Source: Voacanga thouarsii
Taxonomy: Eukaryota > Streptophyta > Magnoliopsida > Gentianales > Apocynaceae
Reading direction: 5' to 3'
Assembly: GCA_026120185.1 (NCBI GenBank)
Contig: JANUWF010001659.1
Span: 2,790,001 to 2,854,000, forward strand
DNA length: 64,000 bases
Positions 11,187-23,200 of the stretch are shown piece after piece; the stretch's first letter is position 1, and every line of letters starts with the position of its first letter. Position numbers and translations under genes: made by a program. Under the pieces are notes generated by a model. That model was given only the letters and a program-made list of their open reading frames with translations. It was not told the origin of the DNA and ran no database searches.

Positions 11187-11310
11187 CAACGGCTAACCAT
11201 CAGCCTCGTCGGCTAACTGTCGGCCCCATCGGCTAAACGACGGTGGAACGTCGGCTAACCGTCAGCCACGTCGGCTAGACGTCGGCTATCCGTTGGCTAT
11301 TTTTCGGCCA
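11187..11310 (+). repeat. CGTCGGCTA dyad array in B2 5' LTR
   Basis: About eight imperfect copies of a 15-20-base motif around CGGCTAACCGTCGGC, each partly self-complementary, so the stretch could fold into a series of small hairpins. The counterpart in the 3' LTR (31696-31785 plus 44315-44360) is where element A inserted. Confidence 0.8.
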
Positions 11311-12224
11311 AATACGAATTGACCCGAAAACAATGTTTGATGTAGGTTTAGCAATAAACGGTCAATGAAACATCGAAAACGGTAGAAACGAAGGTTAAAC
11401 GGTCATGAACGGAAATGATTGCTTAGGACACGAGGTGAGTCTCTTAGATTTCTAAAACTTTTTTAAAGTTAGTGTACATTGTTTTTCCATGAAATACTAT
11501 ATTATTTACCGTTTGGAACATTTTATAGAAATATGCTTGGAAACATTGAATTTAATCCTCTTTTGAGATTAGAATTCTGGATTTCCTTAAATGAGTTCCT
11601 TTTTGGAATCAGGTATTTGGAAAATGTTCCAAATGTCCTCATTGGAATATTTTATGAAAACCTTTGGGACTCGAGTATTCGGTAAATGACCAAAATATCC
11701 TTATTGGAACTCTTATGAATATTTCTCAAATCGAGTAAGGGTAAAATGACTCGAATACCTTCGGAAAATCTTTTGGAAATCGGGTATCGGTAAAATCACC
11801 TGAATACCCTTGAAAATGACTTTTGTCATCAAGTGCGGGGAAAATGACTTTGTTACTCTTGGGAACACATTTTGATGTGTGAATAGAACCCTTTTCCTGG
11901 TTTCAACATGATTTTGGAAAAAAAATGCTGTTTTGCCCCAAAACTGTTTTGATATGAAAATTTTGTGTGAATAGATAACCCCCCCTGGCCTGATCAGCCA
12001 AATGGGATTAGTATTGGTGACGTTGAGTACTCAAGAAGGACTTTGATCTTTGTACTAGCCCATGTTAGAGATAGACAATCCCAAGTAACCTGATCAGTTT
12101 TGGGGATTGTCTTACTCCAAACAGGGCGACAGGACATTAAGATGAATCATCCTGGCTAGCTGTTTTGAGCCTGAAATTTGCCTATTGATTATGATGGTGG
12201 ATTGTTCACATGATACCAGGCGGG

Positions 12225-14251
12225 TGAAGGGATTGAACTAACAGAGCATGCTTTCCCAGTGAATAAAAATGGAAGAACATAACATAATATCATAGTATTG
12301 GAGCAGCATGGTGGTCTTGAAACATACCTGTTGGAGCCTTAAAAATATGAAGAACATGATTGAATCAATTGAAGCACAAAAACAGCTTCTACCTTCAACA
12401 TCCATGAACACCATTGAACCTCTGTGCATTGCATTTCTTCCTCCGGTGGAAAATTAACGCTAGCTTTTTAATTCACGGAATATTCCCAGCCTAATCTCTG
12501 TTGGTGAGCACAGAATTTGGAGAGAAAGGCTTTTCAATTTTTCCCACAAACTCACGGTTCATGTTCACTCTTTGGCTTCTTTGGTTCACAGAATACAAAG
12601 GCCAGTGAAGAAAACCAAAAGTCAGGAAAGAAAAGGCCACGAAAAGAGAGAGAGAGCCAAGAGTCACAGGAAAAACATTTTTATTGTTTTCCTTTTTCTT
12701 TTATTTTATTTTTCCACACAGAAAGCCAAGAGTTATGAAACCAAAAATAATTATTTTGATAAAAATAATATTCCCGGGATTTAATACCCGAATATTATAT
12801 ACAAAATAAATTTTAGCTTCACTCTAAACTCTTCTGAACTGTGTCTGGAAAAATCCTATGGTCCAGGCTATTGGGCTAAAATAATATTTATTATTTTTCT
12901 TGGACCCGACAAATCCAAAATAATAAACATTAATTATTTTTCTTGGAATTAAATAAATAACCCAATAAATAATTAATAGACCCAAATGAACCAAAAAAAT
13001 AATTAAACATTAATTATTTATTTCTTGGAATTTAATTAAATAAATAACCCAATAAATAATTAAGTAATAATTATTTTCCTCTAGTTTAGGTCCCGGTTAA
13101 TTTTCTAATTATTCAAACTGGACCCAGGTTCTGAATAATTAATTAACCAATTAAACCAGATAATAAATTTCTCTCCATTTATTTTATTCCAGTCCAATAA
13201 TAAATTAGACTTCCCAAATAAAATAAAACTCTCTCAACTGAGATCATTTTCTCAACCTAAAAATTGATTAGGACTTACGGGTTATTCTGAGGACCAAAAA
13301 GACACATCGCCTTGACTACTAAAATAATCAAAATACTTCTACTATATAAATAGATGTATTTTGCATTTTAAATATTTCCTAATATCACCATAAGAAAATA
13401 TTTACCCTAAGGACAATGCTACATTAGCAGAGTCTTCGACCTACAAGTGAAATGACTAAAATACCCCTCCACACATCACCGTACATTTAGAGAAGAAGAA
13501 ATGTACTAACACCTCTCTAAAAGACATCTACCATCCTTAGGCTTCTAGTCTAATGATCCACGACTTCCTGGAGTGTTTCCGCTTTTCAAGGAAGCGACCC
13601 TAAAGCAAACATCCAAATCATGTATGTAGATCACTCGGACAACCACAAGCGGTGATATAGCGTAGAAACTATCTTGTACAAGTCTGTCTTAACTAACTAG
13701 TCACACATACCCAACATACAAGTATATTGGCCCTCCGATAGAACCTCAACTATAGTATATCAAAGCATATGCTTCCAGCTTCGCTAGACCACCAACTCAT
13801 ACTCAAGTCATAGAGTACTAGTCCACGCTGTAACGATAATAGTCTAGGTTTCTACCATATAGTATTTTTAGAAACCACTACTACAGGTCCTGTTCTACGT
13901 ATTCGAAATACGCTTATGTCATGAAGTTAGTGGATTACTAACTGGCTAAAGGTAAGCCATTCCCCATTTAGAACTCATAACATGATAACCTAAACATGAA
14001 GAGATTCTCATTCTCATCAATCGGTTAAGAACAACTGTTCATGTGTTTAAATAACCCATGATCCATACCTTACTGTGAAAAACCTCCATTCACATAGATC
14101 ACTTATTCAAACAAAATGGGTCTGTTCCAAACGAAAATGTACACAAATAAAGAAAATTATTTCACAAACGATTTCCGACAAATAAATTCTTTTATTAACA
14201 TATTCGATATTTTCATCAGAAAAACTAGTTTAAGAGGGCATATTCCCAACA
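12225..14251 (-). repeat. 3' LTR of Copia 2 (left copy)
   Basis: 2,027 bp. On the minus strand it starts TGTTGGGAATATGCCCTCTT and ends at TGAAGG on the plus strand. About nine in ten bases match the right-hand copy by eye. It contains AT-rich AATAATTAAT-type runs and the near-palindrome CGTATTCGAAATACG at 13898-13912. A gap near 13625 relative to the other copy removes about 20 bases. Confidence 0.95.
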
Positions 14252-14266
14252 ATCTCCCACTTGCAC
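14252..14266 (-). promoter_or_regulatory. Polypurine tract of Copia 2
   Basis: On the minus strand the sequence GTGCAAGTGGGAGAT directly abuts the 3' LTR. This form is usual in Angela/BARE-like Copia elements and marks where plus-strand DNA synthesis begins. Confidence 0.75.
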
Positions 14267-14289
14267 TCTAAGACTAGGTAAGTCCATAG

Positions 14290-15235
14290 GTGCCCACCCC
14301 AATGGCATCAAAGTGTCTCTTGAAGACCCTCAGCCAAAGGCTTGGTGAATAGATCTACTAGATTGTTCTTGGAGGCAATCTGTTCCACCACGACTTCCCG
14401 TCTCTGGAAATCCCGGACCAGGTGGTACTACCTCACTATATACTTACCCTTCTTGTGGTTCCAAGGTTTCTTTGAGGTACGCTTTACAGCATGCCAACTA
14501 ACCTCCCCAAGGTTTGACTGATATCTGCTAATTAAGCCTATGGCAAAATAGATATCTGGCCTAGTACACAGCATGACGTACATGAGACTTCCCACAGTCG
14601 AAGCGTAGGGAATCCTACTCATTCTGTCCTTTTCTTCTTGAGAATTAAGACAGTCCCTTAAAGAAAGCGACAACCCATATCTACAAGGCATTAGAGTTCC
14701 CTTGCATGAGTCCATGTTGTACTTGGCCGGCATCTTGTCAATGTATGCGAGACATTCTCTGAGTCCATGCTCTAAGAAGTCTAATCCCGAGAATGTAGCT
14801 GGCTTCTCCCAAGTCCTTCATACTGAATTGACTAGATAGCCAAACCTTTGAAGATAATAATGACCCTAAATCATTTCCAATGAGTAGAATGTCATCTACA
14901 TACAAGACAAGAAAAACTGCATTAAATCCTCAAGTTTCTTGTACACGCATAGTTCATCCTTGTTTTGAATAAAGCCGTAAGACTTCATAGTCTCATCAAT
15001 ACGAATGTTCCACGCTCCGATGCTTTCTTAAGTCCATAAACAGACTTCTTAACATATGCTTGCAAACTATATGTTCCTGACCTTCGGCAATAAAACCTTC
15101 CGGTTGAGACATATAGATGTCTTCGCTAAGATGGCCATTTAAAAATGTCGTCTGAAGGGATATATATAATATTTGAGTCATTGGTATGGTAGAATAGATT
15201 TCTATACATGTGCCCAATATATAATATTTCTCCAT
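14290..15235 (-). pseudogene. Copia 2 reverse transcriptase and RNase H remnants
   Basis: Minus-strand translation shows, from right to left, the block TTFLNGHLSEDIYMSQPEGF near 15095, then the catalytic YVDD at 14891-14902 followed by ILLIGND. After that comes PYASTVGSLMYVMLCTRPDI near 14580 and finally ASKNNLVDLFTKPLAEG near 14340. These are classic Copia reverse transcriptase and RNase H signatures. Frames shift between them. The RNase H centre is missing: the segment ends SWHAVKRT near 14490 and resumes at once with the C-terminal SHKRGK-like block. The segment upstream of TTFLNGH, including all of integrase, is absent, so the protease region joins reverse transcriptase near 15145-15180. 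Confidence 0.88.
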
Positions 15236-15600
15236 TTCTACTGATAGAAATACCAGAATGGAAAGATACAGAATATCCTTGATTTATAAGTTTTGCAACT
15301 AAAATCAAATTCTGACGAAAACCAGGTACATATAAAATATCTGTTAAAACCACTTTATTATTACAATAAAAAACAAGATCCAGCTCTCCCACTGCAAGGG
15401 CCCAGACTTGTGCTCCAATTCCCACGCATAATCCATGTTCGCCCTTCTTGAGTCATCTTATCTTTCTAAACCCCTGTAAGGAATTATAGATATGATCAGT
15501 GGCTCCTGAATCAACAACCCAAGTGGAAGTTGATCCAACCATTGATATAGACTCTAGATAGAGAACATTACATGTGGGGTTTTTCTTGGCTTGAAGATTT
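15180..15600 (-). pseudogene. Copia 2 protease and pre-integrase region
   Basis: The aspartic protease motif is readable on the minus strand as VVDSGATDHIYN, with the DSGA codons at 15501-15512. It is followed by LTDILYVPGFRQNLILVAKLINQG near 15300-15350, the conserved stretch before the integrase zinc finger in Copia polyproteins. The sequence then breaks off near 15180 and joins the reverse transcriptase remnant. Stops and a frameshift lie between the protease motif and the later block. Confidence 0.85.
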
Positions 15601-15615
15601 GGACACTTCTTTTTT

Positions 15616-16364
15616 TCAGTGTCCCTTCTTCCTACATTCGAAGCACTTACCCTTCAATTTGCCTTTAGGCTGGGTCTTGGGCTGAGCTACTGCGTTTCCC
15701 TTCTTCCATTTGAACTTTCTGGGCTTAGACCCAATTCTTGAGAAAGAAGCCTTAGCAATCATGGCCATTGAATGTGGCTTCATGACCTTTTCTACCATCT
15801 GAAGTTCCTTTATCAACTCATTCAAACTCATATTTAACTTGTAGTTCAGTTTGAACTGAGTAAATGAACCCGGTAGAGATTCGAGAACCATGTCCACTTG
15901 GCTCCCGTGGTTAATGATAGCCCCTAAGATTTTCGCCTCCTCAAAAGCAGCAATCAACTTGAGCATACCCTGACTGATGCTCCTTCAGCCATCTTAGAGT
16001 TTATTATAGTTCGAAGAACCTCCTGCCTTGTGGGCCGGCCCTTATTCATGAACATAATGGCCAATGAATGACTACTTTTATACGCAGAAGCCATGTGCTC
16101 GTGTTTAGACTGGAGCACATTAGACATGGAGGCTAGTATATAGCAATGTGCCATTTCATTAGCCTTCTTCCATGCCTTCTCAGCCTTTTGCTCTTTCTCG
16201 GTGGAACCGTCCCCGATTACAGGATAGGTCTCATAAAGGACATACTTATACTCATCGGCTGTGAGTATTACGTCCAGGTTCCTCTTCCAGTCCACATAGT
16301 TTGGTCCCGTTAACTTATTCTCACGGAGAATAACGGCCAAAGGACTAAAAGAACTTCCCACCAT
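15616..16364 (-). pseudogene. Copia 2 gag
   Basis: Two overlapping minus-strand frames (16364 to 15954, 136 aa; 15966 to 15616, 116 aa) cover gag. The first begins MVGSSFSPLAVILRENKLTG and contains YVDWKRNLDVILTADEYKYVL, the N-terminal block of UBN2-type Copia gags. The second carries VLESLPGSFTQFKLNY and MSLNELIKELQMVEK, then a basic stretch and the zinc knuckle CFECRKKGH, whose last Cys is only reached after a frame break (about 15616-15650). The frameshift lies near 15955. A Lys-rich linker precedes the knuckle, as expected of a nucleocapsid. Confidence 0.9.
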
Positions 16365-18130
16365 TTCTGAAAAATCGAATAATAAAAGAAAGGATATAGT
16401 TTGTGAAAATAAATTTGTGTATAGAAATTAATTTGGCTCTTAGGAAAACTGACATAGCTTCTTTGGAAGATTAACAGTTCCCTAAGCTAAGTGTAATAAC
16501 CACCACAAATTAATTTCCCTTCTAGGTAATGATTTAGAGAATAACTCCATCATAGGATGGCTGTTTCCTCTCATTTCCTATGGACATTCCTCGCACTATT
16601 ACCTCCAACGTGGGCTGGCCGATTATAGTACGTGTTCCGGGTTATTAATTACATCCTTCCATTAGATCTAGATCCATGTGGTATCCCCATCCTATACGAA
16701 TTCACTCCCAGGGTGACGCAAAGGCACCCACGATCTCTAATGAGGACTGTGATGGAAGCCGTGGGGCCGTTGGAACCCCTCTCCTACTTAGTCTTTTAAA
16801 ATAAAGTCTCCTGAAAAAACATCCTTTTGAAATTTCCACTAAGTTTTCCTTAACTTAAAAAATAAAATATCCAAGTCCATTAAAATCTCAATGTCAAGGA
16901 TTATATCCTTTGAGAGATTTTCCCATAGGCTAATTTTATTTAAGTTAAAACTTAATGATTTCAAAAAAATTTCCAATTAAAACTTTTCCCGAGACTTTGG
17001 TCTCAATTTTATTTAACAAAACAATTTTTCTTATGCAAAATAAAATAAAATGGCTTTCTATTTTAACTTATAAAAATATCTAAATCTAACATATTTTCTA
17101 TGCCAATGATTAAATCCTTTAAGAAAATATCCAAGGATTAATTTTTGTTCAAGTTAAAATAACCATTTAATTTTTTAAAGAAAAATGTTTTTCTTGCATA
17201 AATATTCTCAAAGACTTTGGTCTTTGAGAAACCACGGTACACAAAATAAATAGCATGCCAGAAAACAGTAAACGTTTTCATGCTTTTCTATTTTTTAACA
17301 TATGTGCCCAAATAATAGAATTAAACACATTAATTAATTAATGATCTTGTTTAATCCTAAAATCCTTTACTAATATTTTTCATGCAAATATATTCCAAGA
17401 ATATAAACTATTGCAAAAATATTAACTTCGCTTGGTATGGGACTCGAAATTAAAAAATTTTAAAAAAAATTTTGACTGCAGGTCCACTGCACTGGCCGCA
17501 CCGGATCTGGGCCCATTTGGCCTGCGGTCCACCGCGGCCGCAGTGCACCACACCGCACCAGATCCCGCGCCATCCATGACCCGTGGAGCCGACCTAAGCC
17601 CGCTTCTCTCTCTGCTACCGACCCGCGCGACGGCCCGGATGGAGCACCAGTAACCGGCACATGAACCCAAATAGAAGTTGCAATTAAATTACAACTTTCA
17701 AATTGAATTCGGCTCAAATTCTTTAGGAATTGGCTCAGCTCCAGCACAGTAAGCCGGACGGCTCCTCTCTCAAACAGGCAATCATCTCAGCGGCGGCTCG
17801 GCTCCAATGGCTTATGAATAGTTTTTCTTCTCCAGAATGTATACTGCGTCCAGTTTCTCTGCGATTTCTTCTGCAAATCGCTTCCTTTTGCTTCTTTGGA
17901 CATTTTTCATTACAAAAACTCATCCAAACCAAAACAACAACCGCCTATACCCATTTAAATTGGGTTTACATGATCCAAACTCATCAAAGCAAAAAATTAC
18001 AGAGAGTTCGTGAAAATTACAGAAACCATGCCCCATACCAGAAACAGTGAAGAATCATATATTTAAGCTCCAAACAATGTTCTTCTCCATTTTTATTAAC
18101 TAACATGCTCCCTAAGTCAATCAAATTCAT
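16365..18130 (-). mobile_element. Copia 2 leader with a GC-rich island
   Basis: This 1.77-kb stretch lies between the gag start and the primer site and has no credible gene. Most of it is AT-rich, but 17478-17660 is strikingly GC-rich and holds an inverted repeat: TGCACTGGCCGC at 17488-17499 pairs with GCGGCCGCAGTGCA at 17534-17547, with a two-base bulge. A structured packaging or dimerisation signal is possible. The short frames on both strands here are composition artefacts. Confidence 0.75.
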
Positions 18131-18142
18131 GCTCTAATACCA
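18131..18142 (-). promoter_or_regulatory. Primer-binding site of Copia 2
   Basis: On the minus strand TGGTATTAGAGC, one base from the standard initiator tRNA-Met primer site, placed two bases from the 5' LTR. Confidence 0.88.
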
Positions 18143-18144
18143 CT

Positions 18145-20187
18145 TGAAGGATTGAACATAACAGAGCATGCAAACTTCAGTGAATAAAAATGGAAAAACA
18201 TGACAATATCAGAGTATGGCAGCAACATGGTGCGCCTGAAACATACCTGTTGGAACCTTAAAAACATGAAGAACATGGTTGAATCAATTGAAGCTCAAAA
18301 ACAGCTTCTACCTTCAACGTCCATGAACACCAGTGAACCTCCGTGCACTGCATTTCTTCCTCCAGTGGAAAATTAATGCTAGCTTCTTAATTCACGGAAT
18401 ATTCCCAGCCTAATCTCTGTTGGTGAGCACAGAATTTAGGAGAGAAAGGCTTCTCAATTTTTCCCACAAACTCACGGTTCATGTTCACTCTTTGGCTTCT
18501 TTGGTTCACAAAATACAAAGGCCAGTGAAGAAAGCCAAAAGTCAGGAAAGAAAAGGCCACGAGAGAGAGAGAGCCAAGAGTCTCAGGAAAAACATTTTTA
18601 TTGTTTTTCTTTTTCTTTTATTTTATTTTTCCACACAGAAAGCCAAGAGTCATGAAACCAAAAATAATTATTTTGATAAAAATAATATTCTCGGGATTTA
18701 ATACCCGAATATTATTTACAAAATAAATTTTGGCTTCACCCTAAACTCTTCTGAACAGTGTCCAGAAAAATCTTATGGTCCAAACTATTGGGCCAAAATA
18801 ATATTTATTATTTTTCTTAGACCCGAAAGGTCCAAAATAATAAACATTAATTATTTTCCTTGGAATTAAATAAATAACCCAATAAATAATTAATGAACAC
18901 AAATGAACCAAAAAATAATTAAACTTTAATTATTTATTTCTTGGAATTTAATTAAATAAAAAAACCCAATAAATATTTAAGTAATAATTATTTTCCTCTA
19001 GTTTTGGTCGTGGTTAATTTTCTAATTATTTAAACTGGACTCAGGTCCTGAATAATTAATTAACCAATTAAAACAGATAATAAATTTCTCTCCATTTATT
19101 TTATTCCAGTCCAATAATATATTAGACTTCCCGGCTAAAATAAAACTCTCTCAACTGAGATCATTTTCTCAACCCAAAAACTAATTAGGACTTACGGGTT
19201 ATTCCGAGGACCAAAAAGACACATCGCCTTGGCTACTAAAATGACCAAAATACCCCTACTATATAAATAGATTTATTTTGCATTTTAAATATTTCCTAAT
19301 ATCACCATAAGAAAATATTTACCCCAAGGACAATGCTGCATTAGCAGAGTCTTCAACCTACAAGTGAAATGACTAAAATACCCCTCTACACATCGCCGTA
19401 CATTTAGAGAAGAAGAAATGTACTAACACCTCTCTAAAAGACATCTACCATCCTTAGGCTTCTAGTCCAATGATCCATGACTTCTTGGAGTGTTTTAGCT
19501 TTCCAAGGGAGCGACCCTAAAGCAAACATCCAAGTCACGTTTCCCAGGACCCTGGATATTTAGATCACTCGGACAACCACAAGGGGCGATATAGTGTAGA
19601 AACTATCTCGTACAAGTCTGTCTTAACTAACTAGTCACACATACCCAACATACAAGTATATTGGCCCTCCGATAGAACCTCAACTATAGTATATCAAAGC
19701 ATATGCTTCCAGCTTCGCCAGACCACCAAATTATACTTAAGTTATAGAGTACTAGTTCACGTTGTAACGGTAATAGTCTAGGTTTCTACCATATAGTACT
19801 TTTTAGAAACCACTACTACAAATCCTGTTCTACGTATTCGAAATATGCTTATGTCATGAAGTGAGTGGACTACTCACTGGCTAAAGGTAAGCCATTCCCC
19901 ATTTGGAACTCATAACATAATAACCGAAACATGAAGAGATTCCTATTCTCATCAATCGGTTAAGAACAACTATTCATGTGTTTAGATAACCCATGATCCA
20001 TACCTTACTGTGAAAGACCTCCATTCACATAGATCACTTATTCAAACACAATGGGTTTGTTCTAAACGAAAATATAAACAAATAAATAAAATTATTTCAC
20101 AAACGATTTCTAAAAAAATAAATTCTTTTATTAACATATTCAATATTTTCATCAGAAAAACTAGTCTAAGAGGACATATTCCTAACA
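18145..20187 (-). repeat. 5' LTR of Copia 2 (right copy)
   Basis: 2,043 bp, from TGAAGGATTG at 18145 to CTAACA at 20187. It carries the same AT-rich and near-palindromic blocks as the left copy; here CGTATTCGAAATATG at 19833-19847 has one substitution. Short frames such as 18420-18701 recur in both LTRs (12517-12784) because the LTRs are duplicates, not because they are genes. Confidence 0.95.
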
Positions 20188-20967
20188 GCGGGAACACTCG
20201 GTGTGTTCAATCCCTTACCACCTCGATGGTGATTGACGTCAAGATTGGGACCCCTGGCTTATAATGGTAAGTAAAAGATCTCTAAGTGCAAGGTAAGGTA
20301 CATTTGTATGCTGCTCATCGTTCCGGCATGACACGAGTAACATGCTGTAAGGCACAGTCCTTGGCACAAGAGACTGTGTTGCCGAAGGCAAGGACTGCGA
20401 GACTTGCATACAGACCGACCTTCTATTGGAAAAGTGCATTTGTTTGGAAAAAAATGGGGCAATGATTTGAAAGTTGAAACACCGTTTTTCAAAAAATTAT
20501 TGAGTTCTTAATTCACTCTTCATTAAAGAGTTTTGGATTCATTTCTAATGAACAAATAATATGTTATTTCATAAAAGTTTTGTGTACTCTACTTCTTTAA
20601 TAAAACATTAGCACACACGGGACTCACTGAGTGATTTTCCACTTACTTGTGTCTTTTACCTTACCCTTCTGTAGGATCCAGAGTTGAAAGAATCTAAGGA
20701 TAGAGGACGATACTACAGTTACAGCAAAAAAGGTTCAGACATTTCCCTTTTTTGATAATGTACCTTATTACTGAGGTTGAATGGAAACTTTCATGTATGA
20801 AATTCTTTATTACTTGTGTGCACTTGACCATCAGTATGGGTTGTTGTATGAATCTGGACTTGCATACTCTGTTGATTTCCGTTATAAAGACCCCTTATTT
20901 GGATAACTGGACAAGGTGACACCTAGTGTTGATATGCTTCCGCTATACTTTTAGTAGGGGTGTTACA
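20188..20967 (+). repeat. 5' LTR of B2, second part
   Basis: Resumes after the duplicated GCGGG and runs to TGTTACA at 20961-20967. It matches 45266-46039. It contains the conserved ACACACGGGACTCACTGAG block near 20611, a pyrimidine run with acceptor-like TGTAG|G ending at 20674, and the conserved GACCCCTTAT tail. Confidence 0.93.
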
Positions 20968-20969
20968 AT

Positions 20970-20982
20970 TGGTATTAGAGCC
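20970..20982 (+). promoter_or_regulatory. Primer-binding site of B2
   Basis: TGGTATTAGAGCC, one transition from the initiator tRNA-Met site, two bases after the LTR end. Confidence 0.88.
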
Positions 20983-21268
20983 TAGTTTCATAGAACTATG
21001 GTATCGTCATAGGGATTGATAGAACTCTTTCATTGTGAGGTATGATGAATAAGGATGATAAGGGCAATTGCCCAATAGATGAGTATAGCGATGATGGGAA
21101 GAAAAAAATTGGTTAGCACTTGGGTGTGAAAAAAAAAATGAAAGGATTAAGATTATCCACTAAGCAGGTGTGCCAAGATACTTCACTTGGACAAGATTTG
21201 ACCCTGGCCGCCATCATACACCTTATTTCACTGAAAGCGCATTTGACCTCGTAGTATTTGTCACTACC
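20983..21268 (+). mobile_element. B2 leader before the solo LTR
   Basis: Non-coding leader sequence of element B2 with A-rich runs near 21105 and 21130. It ends with the target duplication TTATT at 21269-21273. I see no gene. Confidence 0.7.
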
Positions 21269-21273
21269 TTATT

Positions 21274-23157
21274 TGTGAAACCCCAATTAAAACCAACGTT
21301 ACAGTAAGGGGGGCCGGGATGCATATCATATTGTCTTGCATGCATGAATATATTTTTGTATGATTTTATGTGCTTTAGATTTGTGATTTGTAGACTAGAA
21401 GGCTTAATTATGCCTATTGAGTAGGAAGGCAAAATGGTAATTTTGCTTGTGGTGGAAATAGGGAGATAGCTTGAGGGTTAAATAGGAAAAATATTTGGGA
21501 GAGAAAATAAGAACAAAAGTTATTGTGGTTTAGTGGTTAAAGCTTTGAAATAAATCCTTGACGTCTTGAGTTCAAATTCCATTATTTGAGTTTTAGCATG
21601 ATTAAATTTAATTTTTGATAGGTAGGCTAATTTCGGCCCTTACATGCCTTAGGGAGGAGTAGGAGTGTTATCCTAGGGGAGACATGAAAGGAATGTCCTA
21701 ATCCTACTTTTGTGCCCTACAAAAATTTCTATGGGATTCGTACCCTTTTTGTTCTCTAGTTTATCTTAATTCTTAATCAATTAAGTTGCTCAATTATCTA
21801 AGCCATTTTTATTTCCAGAAAATTCCAGCAAGGTTCTATGATTGTGAAGCTTCGAAAATGCCTCTTGGAGGATGGGATTTTATCTGAAAATGGGGAATAG
21901 TTATAGAAGGTTCCCAAGGAAATTAAACTCCATGGTTGTACCTTCAAACTCCAACCTATAGGTATTCATTTTCTTCATGTAGTAATTTGGAAATTTTTCC
22001 AACTTCTTAATCAGTCCAATTGTTGAAATCTTTAGCCATCTTTTCCTCTCAAATACTGCCAGAAAAATAACCAATTCACTCAGCTTAAAGACTGAAAACT
22101 TTAGCAAAAACCAGACTGCACAAAAGCTGTGCAAACCAAAAAAAATCCTAGACAGTTTTTGCAGCATAGCAGTCCAAAAAACTAAGCTGTTCCTCCAGCT
22201 TTCAAACCAGCAATTTAACCCTGTCTTCCCTCCATAAAGAAGGTTGGAAACCAGCCTTAAAGGACCCTCCAATACCCCTTCAAACCTTCTGCAAGTTGGC
22301 TGAAGCATTGCAGAAAAATCTGCACAGAAATTCCAGCAAGCCATGCGAAAAACCAACCAGAAATTCCAATTTTGTTTCTTCTTCAGCCTTGTCCAAAACT
22401 TACTCCATTTTTCGGTAAAACTAACCTTAGTCAACCATAAACTGAGCTTCATCATCTTCTCCATTGGTCTGCTCGAATGAAACTCCATGGCTACTCCTAT
22501 AATCCCTCCATCAATCACTACAATTAAGCCATCAATTGGAGTCTAAAATTCCAGCAAATTTCCATGGATTAAGCCTCAACTATCCAGAAAATTCCTTCAC
22601 CATTGCACTCCATAATTCAGCCACCCTAAAGCCCATTCAAACATCATTCATCTCAGTAACATTCCAACCAAACCAGTCGACCATTGAAGCTCACAAAAGA
22701 CATCCTTCAACTAAGAAATTCTTACCATACTTGCTACCATAATTCACTCCCGAAATTTTTCTTTTTGAATTTCAAACAACCAGCATTCCTTCTTCTCCCA
22801 AATCTGAAAATCTAATTACCAGAATTCTCCAATCCATTCGGCCACCCTTTTCCAAGAAAAATTTCGGCCAGCCTTCCTCCATACTCTCCATTCTCTCCAA
22901 ACCTCCAAGAACACAGACCACCATTCTCCTCGTCTAGGACCACTCTAAACCTCTTCAATCTTCTCCAAAAACTCCAGATTACATCTACTCATTCTCTTGA
23001 ATCCATTTCTGCAGTTTATAACATCAAACTCTAAAATCAAAGTTCCACTTTTGGATCAAAAACCAAAATTATCTTAAAGACTCAAGAACACTCTCAAGGT
23101 AAGCATGGTCAATCATCTCCATCTCCTTTCATCTTCGACCTTAATGAATATACTAAT

Positions 23158-23200
<43 letters not shown>

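Larger units (their letters stand above)
9067..12224 (+). repeat. 5' LTR of B2, first part
   Basis: Matches 29584-31785 and 44320-45260 with only scattered differences. It carries a TATATATA box (10079-10086), a GA-rich leader segment (10130-10285), a donor-like AAAAG|GTAAAG at 10286/10287, an array of CGTCGGCTA-type dyads (11187-11310), the palindrome TTGAGTACTCAA (12023-12034) and a hairpin (12074-12111). It is interrupted after GCGGG at 12220-12224 by Copia 2. No protein gene is present; the Arg/Glu-rich frame at 10107-10307 simply reflects GA repeats. Confidence 0.93.
12225..20187 (-). mobile_element. Copia element 2 (Angela/BARE-like), internally deleted
   Basis: Two LTRs (12225-14251 and 18145-20187) flank a 3.9-kb interior on the minus strand. 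The target duplication GCGGG is present at 12220-12224 and 20188-20192, and the uninterrupted site is visible in the B2 3' LTR near 45265. The primer site and polypurine tract are both in the expected places. Gag, a zinc knuckle, the protease motif, part of reverse transcriptase and the very end of RNase H remain. Integrase, the N-terminal half of reverse transcriptase and the RNase H core are missing. It cannot transpose by itself. Confidence 0.95.

Noticed and set aside
17432..17747. Three overlapping GC-rich frames that might be a captured host exon
   Set aside because: All frames are open because of composition, and no family is recognisable. Better described as a structured leader island.
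21901..22518. 205-codon minus-strand open frame in solo LTR C1
   Set aside because: It lies antisense in an LTR repeat field, is broken into shorter frames in C3, and shows no known domain. It is explained by low stop density of the repeated motif.
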